Below, in pieces: positions 1 through 8,090 of a stretch of DNA of 20,000 nt (the first letter of the stretch is position 1; each line of letters opens with the position of its first letter). The stretch is taken from NCBI GenBank assembly GCA_025677835.1, contig JAIXMR010000090.1, positions 1 to 20,000 on the forward strand, given 5' to 3'. Origin of the DNA: Sporodiniella umbellata. Its lineage: Eukaryota > Mucoromycota > Mucoromycetes > Mucorales > Rhizopodaceae. A model generated the notes under the pieces. It was not told where the DNA came from and ran no database searches. It saw only the letters and a program-made list of their open reading frames with translations. The position numbers and the translations under genes were made by a program.

Positions 1-349
1 ATCTAAAGGCATATGGAAGTAATGTTCAAAGTAAACGTTCATCAAGGGTTGACAAGATGCACCAGCTTGTAAGGCCCAAGGTACATACTGTCCATAGAGT
101 CGAGCACGCTCAGGCCATGTAAGTCTTAAGGGTCCAACGAGAGAAGACAACATGGTCATAGGTAGTCCTGTCTGAACCCATTCAAACCACTTTAATGCGA
201 TTTCTTCTTCTACTGTCACACCTAAACCAGTCAGAGTATGAAAAAAATCATGAATTTGGCGGTAACGTGTCATGACATAAGCTAATTCCTCACAGTCCAC
301 GAAACGAACCTAACGATTGAGCAATCAACACAAAGGAGTCTTTCTACTA

Positions 350-393
<44 letters not shown>

Positions 394-841
394 TCCGCGC
401 GTGTATCGGGCGTGACTCCTTCTGCTTCTAACCAACCGATATAAGAATGACCAAATGTTCCAGGTACACATTCACGTTGAAGTCTGTCAAAGTCTATGGT
501 CTTTGTGCTGATCATCGGTCTTTCCTTCAGGATTTGACGCCCTTCTTCCGACAAAAGCATGGTATCTCGCATGCGCGATAAAAACAAATGGCCTGTTGTT
601 TCACCCAAGGTGGCTACCATATCTCCTCTCAAAGGGTTATAAAGTGCTGTAAAGGCTGAGCCCACAGTCAAAATACTACGTTCAGCAAAAGAAATCGGTA
701 CATGGGTGGGATACAATGGTCGTCTCTCTACTTTTCAAAATAAAAACATATACCCTACGCTGTCTACTTACCTCTTATTGACTGTGAATAAAAACGACTT
801 TTTACATTTAAAAAAGCCGTTGTACGTTGTAATCGTTGCAT
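1..841 (-). CDS. coq4: Coq4, ubiquinone (coenzyme Q) biosynthesis protein, 3' end cut by window edge
   Basis: Mitochondrial matrix protein that organises the CoQ-synthesis complex and is tied to C1 decarboxylation/hydroxylation of the quinone ring. I join three exons on the minus strand: 841-772, 730-393 and 309-1 (continuing past the edge). Introns are 771-731 (donor GTAAGT) and 392-310. Exon 1 begins at an ATG and encodes a 23-residue, Arg/Ser-rich, acid-free leader (MQRLQRTTAF...) typical of a mitochondrial presequence. Without it the conserved YPTHVP block (about residues 30-35) has no ATG. Further family blocks are RGDMVATLGETTG, GTFGHSYIGW and the zinc motif HDxxHx11E, seen as HDFFH at 156-160 with Glu172. 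The joins keep frame and restore the conserved ADVRFVD stretch. 239 residues are visible; Coq4 proteins usually run to about 260-330, so only the C-terminus is missing. Intron 2 carries 38 T (plus strand) at its donor. Family identity is firm; exon 1 is inferred from splice signals. Confidence 0.95.
353..390. repeat. Poly-T tract of 38 bases in coq4 intron 2
   Basis: The run abuts the donor: on the transcribed strand the intron begins GT followed directly by 38 A. It makes up almost half of the 83-nt intron. Length is likely to vary between strains and be error-prone in sequencing. Confidence 0.9.
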
Positions 842-972
842 CGAGATTCAATGATTTACTTTTTTTTTTTAAAAAAAAAAGAATTATAAAAACAGGCGAG
901 TTTTTATTTTTATTTTTATTTTTTTTTTACAACTCTTCCGTAGTTTCAAATACTATAAAAGAAAACCGATAG
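842..972. promoter_or_regulatory. Divergent intergenic spacer between coq4 and the rtr1-like gene
   Basis: These 131 bp separate two start codons that point away from each other, so they must hold both upstream regions or a shared bidirectional promoter. The sequence is very T/A-rich, with a T10-A10 junction near 860-880 and T runs near 901-928, the kind of poly(dA:dT) tract that excludes nucleosomes at fungal promoters. I see no clear TATA box or named factor site. The promoter role is inferred from position. Confidence 0.5.
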
Positions 973-2572
973 ATGCAAAAAACAACTCGACCGATCCGAA
1001 AGAAAAAAGTAGCATTAACACCCAAACAAAAGCTAGTGAAAGAAAGTGCAGTAAAAAGAGAAAAAATTGAACGTCTAGTGTTTGTGTGGCAAGAAAAACT
1101 GTTCTCTCAGCCAAAGATAAAGGCCAATGTACTTGAACGTGCCACTCTTTATCTTCAACCAAAGACATTCACAGAAATTGTAGAGGAAAGAAATGTACAG
1201 AACTGGTGCGGTTACCCCCTATGCGATCAGAGCCCTCAGGATCTATTAAAGTATCGTATATCCATTAGTCAACAAAAAGTATTTGATCAAAGCGAACGTA
1301 CTCGGTATTGCTCAGACGCCTGTTTTAGTAAAACAAAGTACTATGTGCTGCAGCTTTCTGAAGAACCCGTTTGGTTTCGTGATCTAAACTCGACACCCAA
1401 GGCACACATCATTCCTTTAGAACACGATTTTGAGTAAGGAATGAGATGGTTAAGAAAAAGCTTATTGATCGTATTGTTTGTAGAACAGCTATTCAAGAAC
1501 AACGAGAATCGAAAACGGGCCGTTCCACTCAAGAATTAAAACAGAATTACGTCCAGCATTTAATAAAGACTGTACCCACCCAAGACACGGCCTCGTTGTC
1601 TATTGTTGAAAAAGAAACCTGTGCACCTACCGCAGCACCCAAAGTGACTTCGTTTGATACATTGGAAGGTTATCGTATCGAGATCACCAAGGATGGCAAG
1701 ATACCCACTTCAATCGTTCTTGATAAAAAGCCTGTGAAAAAACCGGTACCGGAAGCAAGTGTAGATCCGACCAGTGAAGACGACCTGTTCCGTACCATGA
1801 TGATGTTGAAGGAGATGGAGCTTGACCGACCAGATGCCACGTCTGAAGCACACGTTAAACACAAGGTGCCTACAGAGTCTACTCCTGCGCCAGCAAAATC
1901 TAGCACAACACTCGATGCTAGCACGCCAGCTGAGTCTAGCATGGCCACCATGCAAGTAGAGTCTGGTACAGCAGCACCCCAGGTGACGCAGACTAAGAAA
2001 AACAGCAGGAAGAAAAAGAAGAAAGCAATGCCAGAATTATCCTTGTTTGGAGCTATCTGGACTATGCTGGATCATATGACCACTCCCTCCACCCGAACTT
2101 ATTTACACGACTTGGAAAAATATCAACGACGATCCGACGTCATGGCACTCTTAAAGCAAGAGAAAAGAACACTGGATGAGACGCATGGTTTAAGAGGCCA
2201 TATTTTAAGTGAACGTATTCTGGAAACGTAAAAAAAAAGAGATTTGCAGGGCTTTTTTAATACCTATAATTAATTTTTTTTTTTTTTCTGTTTAGATATC
2301 AACTGATCCGTGTCCAGCTTTGTATAAGCGACACGATGGAACACGATATTGTGAATGTGATCAAAACGTTTAAACTCTCTGATGCCACTTTGGTTGCTCC
2401 GGATCCTGCACAGTGCTATATGTTAACTTTAGTCATCGTGAAAGCTTTGGCAGATATTCTTTTAGATTCTAGCAGTTGGAAATCTCAATTTGAATCGTGT
2501 TGTCAAGCGATAGATCAATCATCCGATACTATTGACGCCTGTGTACGTGTATTAAAGGTGGCTAGTGTATAA
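973..2572 (+). CDS. rtr1: RTR1/RPAP2-type RNA polymerase II CTD phosphatase
   Basis: Rtr1/RPAP2 proteins remove phosphate from the RNA polymerase II C-terminal repeat and help bring Pol II into the nucleus. Three exons: 973-1433, 1484-2227 and 2296-2572. Introns are 1434-1483 (50 nt, GTAAGG..TAG) and 2228-2295 (68 nt, GTAAAA..TTTAG after a T run). The joins are in phase and turn three separate ORFs into one protein of 493 residues. The zinc-binding RTR1 domain is in exon 1: CGYPLC gives Cys79 and Cys84, RYCSDAC gives Cys113 and Cys117, followed by the KYY motif. Exon 2 carries a Pro/Ala/Thr-rich linker and a Lys-rich stretch (about residues 330-350, likely nuclear localisation). Exon 3 has hydrophobic helices like the RPAP2 C-terminus. 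It is longer than compact yeast Rtr1 and closer to animal RPAP2. Domain identity is firm; I inferred both introns from splice signals and frame. Confidence 0.93.
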
Positions 2573-3111
2573 AATGTGCTTTTGTTTGTTTGCTTTTACC
2601 TTTTTTTTTATTTTTCACTTGCTTTTTTATTTAGTTTTTCTCTTATTTTATGCGAAAAATCATTAAAATTTGCTATCTTGTTTTTTTTTTTTTTTTTAAA
2701 ATCTTCGGCTTGTTGTATTACTGTTTCAGCCGTGTCACCCGAAATCGTTAAGAATTTTAGAGTTAAACAGGGCCTTTTATTATTCTGGGGGCAAAAGAAA
2801 AAATGGATAAATAGGTTAGCTAGGTTCTTGTTTTTTTTTCTTTATTTCTTCTCTGAATATATATATATATATACTTAATCATCGTTACCCTTTTCTTAAT
2901 ACCGAATTGATCCATAGAGTCAATTTTAAATTATTTGTATAATATACTCTTTCATGGGATAGTGAAGGATCATAGCAATAGCAATAATAATAACAATAAA
3001 GAGAAAGTGCGTGCGTGCGTGTGTATGTGAAAGAGAGAGAGCGTGAAATAAAAACAGCCACGGAAAACGTTAGAGATATCTTCTATACCTGCACCAATAA
3101 TTATTCTTATA
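2573..3111. other. Spacer: 3' region of rtr1 and upstream region of the 3112 gene
   Basis: No gene seen. The first half is T-rich with a poly-T run near 2682-2697 and an (AT)8 microsatellite at 2857-2873. An ORF-like stretch at 2576-2878 encodes mostly Phe/Leu/Ser from these T runs, and I treat it as noise. The second half turns purine-rich, with GTGC/GTGT repeats near 3007-3030 followed by a GA repeat, and presumably holds the promoter of the downstream gene. Confidence 0.5.
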
Positions 3112-3573
3112 ATGAACACAAATTCAACAGCATTAACCAACAACACCTTTTATGATACAGTGTTACCCAAGCTGATCCTTGTACTGTCGTCGATTTATGT
3201 TACCGTTTACCTGATACAATCCCTTCGGATCATTCAGCGTAAAAAACGATACAGAAAAGAAGAAAAAGAAAAACGCCTCCTAAAATACTACTGGAAATGT
3301 GCAACGCTCCGAGATGAGCTACACACAGATCAAGAGAAAGCTGTACCATACCCTCAATCTGTTTACCCTTGTTCCTCTTCATCTACGATTGTCAAAGAGA
3401 CTCCGTGCAAACTTGGGGAAGAGAAGCACTCGGACGAATTCTGGTCCAAACGTCAGAGTAAGCGACTCAAGCTAATATGGCAATGGAGCGTTTCTATGGG
3501 TTACTGTGAATACCCGCATGGAAAACAGTTGAACGATCTAATTCATGTATTATCAAGTCAAGAAACGCTTTAA
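3112..3573 (+). CDS. Small single-pass membrane protein of unknown function
   Basis: An uninterrupted ATG-to-TAA frame of 153 residues that I do not recognise. Residues about 17-39 form one hydrophobic segment (PKLILVLSSIYVTVYLIQSL). It is preceded by an uncharged Asn/Thr-rich stretch with two N-glycosylation sequons (NST, NNT) and followed by a very basic block (RKKRYRKEEKEKR). By the positive-inside rule this predicts N-terminus out and C-terminus in the cytosol. The remainder is soluble, with Trp-rich stretches near the C-terminus (IWQWSVSMGY). Codon use and composition look genuine compared with the flanking T-rich spacer. It ends 74 bp from the convergent CK2-beta gene. No enzyme motif is seen; it may be lineage-specific. 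Confidence 0.62.
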   Translation: MNTNSTALTNNTFYDTVLPKLILVLSSIYVTVYLIQSLRIIQRKKRYRKEEKEKRLLKYYWKCATLRDELHTDQEKAVPYPQSVYPCSSSSTIVKETPCKLGEEKHSDEFWSKRQSKRLKLIWQWSVSMGYCEYPHGKQLNDLIHVLSSQETL

Positions 3574-3647
3574 TCTGTTACTTAAGAGGCCGAAGCAACA
3601 CTAATATTAATAATAATAAACACCTTTTGTAAACAATAAAACAAGGA

Positions 3648-4647
3648 TCAAAAAAAGCGTCGAAATAAGCTATTGAAGCTGTTTGATTCCTTGGGTTCAG
3701 CTGAACCATTTACATTATTATCCACCGCCTGCAATGGAGGTATGGGCTAAAAGAGAAAAGTATAGCTTTAAGTGTCACTAGAGCTTTAGGAAAACCCATC
3801 CTATTACCTTATCATCCTCCTCTTTTTCTTCTTCGTCAAACTCTACAAATTCTTCGGATCGCATCCTCAGCCATTGCATTTGCGGCCCAGATTTGGCGCT
3901 CTCATGAACTCGGAATCCAAAAATGCGTGGTTGATACACATAAGGTTTCACCTTGGGCATCAATTCTGGATAAGTTTCAAGCAAAAGATGAGGAAAAGTA
4001 GTACCAAAATGCGCACCTATTAGAAAGAAGATAAATGGATGTACATCGAATCAGCCGCTTACCATCGATGGCTTGAAGTAGGGAAGTGGGTGGGGAATAG
4101 ATATCAAGACAAGAAGGGCAATAGAGACGTACGCTTTCTTTTCCAATTTCGTCGTAACGGCCACAAGGCAAGACCGGACACTTGTAACAATACACTCGAG
4201 GACAGACACCAAACTGCTCATGGGTGTATCTTTGAGCCATAATGCGTAGACCGTGCCGAGTGATTATATAACGTTGATGAATCAATCCGTACAGCAAGAT
4301 CGCATACCGCTCAATCATTGTTGGGTCTAGCCAAGGTTTCTTCTCGTCTTGCTCTTCAGGCTCGATATCCAAAATGGTATCCATCGCCTCTTGATAATAC
4401 GGCACCACAGAAGAAAGACCGGTCAGGTTGAAATCGTCTTCGATAAAGTCCTCAGGTACTTCAAGGTAAAACTCGTGACCTGCTAATGAACAAAACCAAC
4501 TTATCCAACTCTGAAGAGAGCCATCTGAATCCTCATTGTCTATAAAAAGCAAATTGTTATTTTCTATGAACACATTCTCTGTTTTTTTTTTTTTTTTTTT
4601 TTATTGCCTTCGTAAAATAACACTTGTTCATTCGCTGCAGTTGCCAT
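3648..4647 (-). CDS. CKB1: Casein kinase 2 regulatory subunit beta
   Basis: The beta subunit dimerises through a zinc ribbon and joins two catalytic subunits in the CK2 tetramer, steering substrate choice. Exons on the minus strand: 4647-4608 (tentative), 4539-4063, 4016-3808 and 3746-3648. Introns are 4062-4017 (46 nt) and 3807-3747 (61 nt, acceptor CTCTTTTAG). Family blocks are clear: SWISWFCSLAGHEF, EDDFNLTGL, YGLIHQRYI, the zinc cysteines CPRVYC (126, 131) and YCPSC (154, 157), then AHFGTTFPH and FGFRVHESAKSGPQMQWLR. The last block and the acidic tail match fungal Ckb1 rather than the shorter animal form. The full model is 274 residues, close to yeast Ckb1. The start is the weak point: the only in-phase ATG exon found joins through a GC donor (GAAG/GCAATA at 4607) to the ATAG acceptor at 4540, giving ...FYEDNEDSDG. 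The core is certain; exon 1 needs transcript evidence. Confidence 0.94.
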
Positions 4648-4676
4648 GGAACAGCTTTCCTCTTTGTCGAATAAAC

Positions 4677-4713
<37 letters not shown>

Positions 4714-4830
4714 ATGAAATCAAAGTGCAACCCAGAACAGAGCGTTTTAAGTAAAGAAAAAGTCTAAACTTAGTTTAAAAAAAAACATTCAATTTTTTTT
4801 TTTTTTTTTTTTGTGTACAGAAAACGCGAA
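4648..4830. promoter_or_regulatory. Divergent spacer between CK2-beta and the INO80E-like gene
   Basis: These 183 bp lie between two outward-facing start codons and must contain both upstream regions. The spacer holds 31 A at 4681-4711 and 20 T at 4793-4812, with moderately complex sequence between. The poly(dA:dT) arrangement suits a nucleosome-depleted bidirectional promoter, but that is inference. I see no recognisable factor site. Confidence 0.5.
4681..4711. repeat. Poly-A tract of 31 bases in a divergent promoter
   Basis: An uninterrupted A run in the spacer upstream of CK2-beta and the INO80E-like gene. It is probably a simple homopolymer rather than a retrotransposon tail, since no element precedes it on either strand. 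Confidence 0.9.
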
Positions 4831-5253
4831 ATGGTCGAAAGAGTGGGTATCGATGTTGCTTGTCAAACCGATCCAGAGCTAAGCCCTGAAAAACAAGTCA
4901 AATACAGAAAAATGAAGAGAAAGTTAGCGACGCTGATCCAAGTAAATTCTTAACAATCTCTCAAACAGATGCTCAAGTTTTCTAGAGACAAAAACAGCTC
5001 AAAGGACTCTTAAGTGCTGCACAACGTAGAAAACTTGCTTTGACAGAAAGAAATGAGTAAGGGGTATTTATCTAAGACTGCAGCTAACGTAAGCAGTACC
5101 AGGAAACACAATGAAAAACCCATCAAAGCCGAGCCGATGGACGTTTCCGACACTGAGGAAAAGATAGAGGTCAAAGAGGAGGAAGACGAGGAAGAGGAGG
5201 AGGAGGAAGAGGAAGAGGAAGAGGAGGGTTCGAGCGGGGAGGTGTGTAAATAA
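4831..5253 (+). CDS. Small coiled-coil, acid-tailed protein resembling INO80 complex subunit E
   Basis: I build this 112-residue protein from three exons: 4831-4941, 4986-5056 and 5097-5253. Introns are 4942-4985 (GTAAAT..CTAG, with TTAAC as a likely branch site) and 5057-5096 (GTAAGG..CAG, with GCTAAC). Both joins keep frame, although the 44- and 40-nt introns are at the short end. The N-terminus contains ACQTD. Residues about 24-61 form a basic coiled coil: VKYRKMKRKLATLIQ, then LLSAAQRRKLALTERNE. This resembles the YRNLKRKL...AQRK signature of INO80E, a small subunit of the INO80 remodelling complex. Then come a sumoylation-like IKAEP motif and a Glu/Asp run of about 20 residues encoded by a GAG/GAA repeat. 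That the gene is real is supported by phase-preserving introns; the INO80E assignment is only a motif-level resemblance, and another nuclear coiled-coil protein is possible. Confidence 0.68.
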
Positions 5254-5294
5254 AACAGCTTTATTATTATGTACACTGTCTGCAGTCAATAAGG

Positions 5295-5901
5295 ATGGAG
5301 TTAAATACTCCCGAACGTTATGCAGTTCCTAGAACAGAGAAGGGCTTGGTTCGGTACAGATTGCCGTGTTAGAAATCGGAATGTAAGCAAACTGCAGTTG
5401 ATAGTGACAGCTGCATTTACCGCATTGGCTATACAGTTCAGAAAACATTGTTTGTAAAAAAGGGTGACTTTAGATCCCTGTTTTCCAGGTACATCGACAC
5501 TGATCTTCTTCACAAACCTAGAGCATACACGAGTATAGCCGATCCAAGGCGATTTGCATGCAAACCACTAGATAATCCAAACAGCTATTCAATCAGGCAA
5601 ATCTTGAAAGCCAAATCAGAATCCTCAGCAGATGAGCTTTACCTCAGTGCCACCACCATTTGGGCATTGGCTCTAAATAGGGAAAATACAGAGAGACAGA
5701 AACCAGGTGCGGCTTGACTAGTAAGGCTCATCGCACAAGCAGGTCTAAAGTTGAGCAAGAGCATAACGCAATATTTGTTAAGTAGACAAAAGATTCGTTC
5801 ATAGAATTCGTCTTTATGCGGTCATCGCTGCTACTCTTTTATACCTTACCTGTCACAATGTTGGTTACTGCGAAAACAAAAAAAAAGAAAAGAAAGTATA
5901 G
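5295..5901 (+). pseudogene. Disrupted reading frame, unrecognised family
   Basis: One frame runs from an ATG at 5295 to a stop at 5802-5804, interrupted by only two stops (TAG 5370-5372, TGA 5715-5717) in about 170 codons. It reads protein-like, for example RYIDTDLLHKPRAYTSIAD, NSYSIRQILKAKSESSADEL and LYLSATTIWALALNREN. Immediately after, another frame opens (5782-5901) with RLYAVIAATLLYLTCHN, as if a frameshift followed. No coherent splice sites rescue it. I read it as a decayed gene or mobile-element coding region. I do not recognise the family and see no terminal repeats around it. Confidence 0.42.
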
Positions 5902-6547
5902 CCAGTCCAACCAAAGCGCCTTAGGGAGTGAATCAATTGTCATTAGTCTTTACAGACACTTGCATAGTCCAGAGCGGTTTTGTTTTTTTCTTTTTAAAAA
6001 AAAAACGAAAAGTCTTTTCAAATCAACAGGATTGAGTACCTATTGAGCTTCAAAGTATGTGATAGGCCTTACCCCCAAATACTTTAGAAATGACTTTTAC
6101 TTTTGTTCTTTGCTTTTGGTTGTGTTAGAAGCTTGGTGTTAACAAAAGAGCATCAGCAACGACCTTTCTAAGCTTGTAGTTTTTGAATTTGATTGTCTTT
6201 GTCAAGCTCTTTCTGCGGTAATATTCTAATATATTCTATAAGCATAAAACCCTTTTTTTTTCTCTAGTTTATTTATATTGGGTATGACAAAAGATAATTG
6301 TTAATCTTACAAATAACATCATTCGAAAAAAGAATGTATGGGAACTTGCTTATTTGTTTTGAAGGGCTCTCATTAAGGCTTCTTGTTTGAGTACTGTTTT
6401 ATTAAGCGTGCGCCACTCTGGTTATCACAATATCCATACTCTGTATGTTGGATTTTTTTCTGTAACCTCGTTTGTTATTTTATGTAGATCATTGCTGCAA
6501 AGTGTGTCTGTAGCATTCAGCAGTAATAAGACCCAGCCGAGAAAAGA
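5902..6547. other. Gene-poor AT-rich stretch
   Basis: I see no gene that I can support. Short frames such as 6387-6623 read as mixed composition without domains. The stretch holds a T/A homopolymer junction near 5987-6005 and otherwise unremarkable AT-rich sequence. It may be part of the same degraded element as 5295-5901. Confidence 0.35.
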
Positions 6548-6790
6548 ACAGAGTGTTTTGCTCGTTTGTTTAAATATACGTCGCACAAAAACGAACAGAC
6601 CAAGAGCGCTACTATACATATGAAACTACTGTTGGCCGCCTCGTTATGGGCGCTGTGTCCAGAAGTCCATCAAGAGCGACAAAAACTAGTCAACCTTGTC
6701 AAAAAAAAAAAAGGAACAATAGACCATGAGCATAGTCACAAGAACTGTTCACAGAACTTTCTATGGCCTTATAGAGGCAAAAGTGAATGA
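6548..6790 (+). pseudogene. Short unrecognised open frame, possibly a gene fragment
   Basis: A frame open from about 6530 to the stop at 6788-6790 reads FARLFKYTSHKNEQTKS, then MKLLLAASLWALCPEV and a charged stretch (HQERQKLVNLVKKKK). The composition is more protein-like than the surroundings. It lacks a convincing start, although an ATG at 6620 could start a peptide with a hydrophobic N-terminus. No domain is recognised and no splice signals extend it. It could be a fragment of the disrupted element just upstream, or chance. Confidence 0.25.
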
Positions 6791-6999
6791 CTGTTAAGCC
6801 ACACACTCTAGCCTTTTTTCTTTTTCTTTCTTGTGCTAACTAAAAAAGTTTGTGACAGAAAACTCTCAATTGGATGGAAGTTCTCGAAAAGCATATCTTT
6901 AATAGAAAATCAGAAACATACTAAGAGTATATTAACCCGCAGAAATGTTCTTTAGTTTGGTAGCAAAATACTAAAACTTTCTCTTAAAATCTCAAAAAT

Positions 7000-7087
7000 G
7001 CGGTTTAGTTTACTGGTAGCACTCTACTTCAAAACCAGTACATAACATTTTGATATACTCTGACGTCAAAATGTTCACGCAAATCCG
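7000..7087 (+). ncRNA. tRNA-like / double-hairpin sequence, probably degenerate
   Basis: An A-box-like stretch (TAGTTTACTGG, 7006-7016) is followed by two adjacent perfect inverted repeats. One pairs TACTGGT (7011-7017) with ACCAGTA (7034-7040). The other pairs 7044-7053 with 7066-7075 over 10 bp around a 12-nt loop. The ends (GCGGTTT at 7000, AAATCCG at 7081) pair only partly. The central CTTCAAA would place UCA where an anticodon loop sits, but the anticodon stem does not pair and no proper B box is seen. A decayed tRNA or another structured RNA are both possible. Confidence 0.25.
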
Positions 7088-7091
7088 TACA

Positions 7092-7879
7092 GCTGTATAA
7101 TCTGGTCAATGGACATTTAATTGATTTTGAACAATAATAAAATACAGTCAACAATGGTATTGCATATTGCATAACTGTCGACTTGGAGCAAACACTTCAA
7201 GTTTTTCAGAGTACCACTTTTACTTGAAACTATGATCAGATTTTTACTGACGATACAGTTATTTGTAAGAACGACTTTACAATCTTGGTTTTCTATTGAA
7301 AAAGGGTTTTTTTTTCTTACCAGCTGGATGCCCAAACGATGGTAAAAGTTAATGCAAAGCCTTTTGGTACACCTTAATTTCCCAGAACGCTTTTTGTGGC
7401 GTTTCTCTACGGGAAATTTCTTTCCAGATCATTACTGTCGAGACTCGTATCATGTAAGGATACATGCTATACTATGGGGTCTAGACAAGATCAAAAAGCA
7501 CTTTGGAAAGCCCTCGACTTGCTTTTATAGATTTATCGTTATGGTTCTTTACAAACCCACGCTTTGGTTCAATGTCGCAAGCTAAAGATCAAAGTTTTCG
7601 CGAAAAAAGGTGCTTTCATCTCACCTATTTACTGCTTCAAACCTAGGAAGAATTAGGGGTTTTTTTTTTTTTTTTTTTTTGAAAGTTGAAAAAACTCCTT
7701 TGTAAACTAATCTTTGATGTCTCAAAGACCAACCTGTGTACAAAAAGAAAAGGTATTTGCAATAAAGTCTCAAAAAATGATGCTGAAGCACAACAGCAGT
7801 TCTGGAAACTAATGGTTGATATCCTAAGAGGTCTTAGCCCACATTCATTTATGTTGTCTTGTAGAGTCGACTCAAAACG
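7092..7879. other. Gene-poor stretch upstream of the bZIP gene
   Basis: No gene is supported. A frame at 7352-7585 (with SYHVRIHAILWGLDKIKKHF) and one at 7686-7895 read partly protein-like but lack starts, splice context or domains. A run of 21 T lies at 7660-7680. The right end must contain the promoter and leader of the bZIP gene. Confidence 0.35.
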
Positions 7880-8086
7880 ATGTCTACCTTGTTAGCGGCA
7901 TTAGAAATAAAACCATTTCCACCAATTTGCAGCTCTGGCTCGACTTGGGACATGATGTCAATGGATATATATAAATATGTATATAGCCTTTTCGATTTCT
8001 TTTTATTTATTTTTATTTTTTCGTTTTTCTTGGTTTCTGTTTTTCTACACATATATATATATATATATACTCTCCTAAATATTTAA
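7880..8086 (+). promoter_or_regulatory. Upstream open reading frame (68 codons) before the bZIP start
   Basis: An ATG at 7880 opens a frame that stops at 8084-8086, four bases before the bZIP ATG. The first 29 residues (MSTLLAALEIKPFPP...) look protein-like; the rest is Phe/Ile/Tyr-rich read from T-rich, intron-like sequence ending in an (AT)n run (8051-8069). A GTATAT donor at 7979 and an ACAG acceptor at 8100 would join it out of frame with the bZIP. It is therefore either a regulatory uORF or a mis-modelled first exon. Confidence 0.35.
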
Positions 8087-8090
8087 AATT

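Noticed and set aside
953..1168. Minus-strand frame over the first rtr1 exon
   Set aside because: It overlaps the clearly conserved RTR1-domain exon in antisense and is hydrophobic only because the sense strand is Lys/Glu-rich.
2576..2878. A 100-codon plus-strand frame after the rtr1 gene
   Set aside because: It is almost entirely Phe, Leu, Ser and Tyr read from T runs and an AT microsatellite in the 3' region; no start context or domain.
4681..4711. The 31-A tract as the tail of a LINE or processed pseudogene
   Set aside because: No coding or element sequence precedes it on the proper strand and no flanking target-site duplication was seen.
5010..5276. Minus-strand Ser-rich frame over the acidic tail of the INO80E-like gene
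   Set aside because: The Ser/Leu run is the antisense of the GAG/GAA repeat; the sense strand carries phase-preserving introns and a coherent protein.
7000..7087. A functional selenocysteine tRNA
   Set aside because: UCA is suggestive, but the anticodon stem does not pair, the acceptor pairs only partly and no B box is visible, so I kept it only as a tRNA-like structure.
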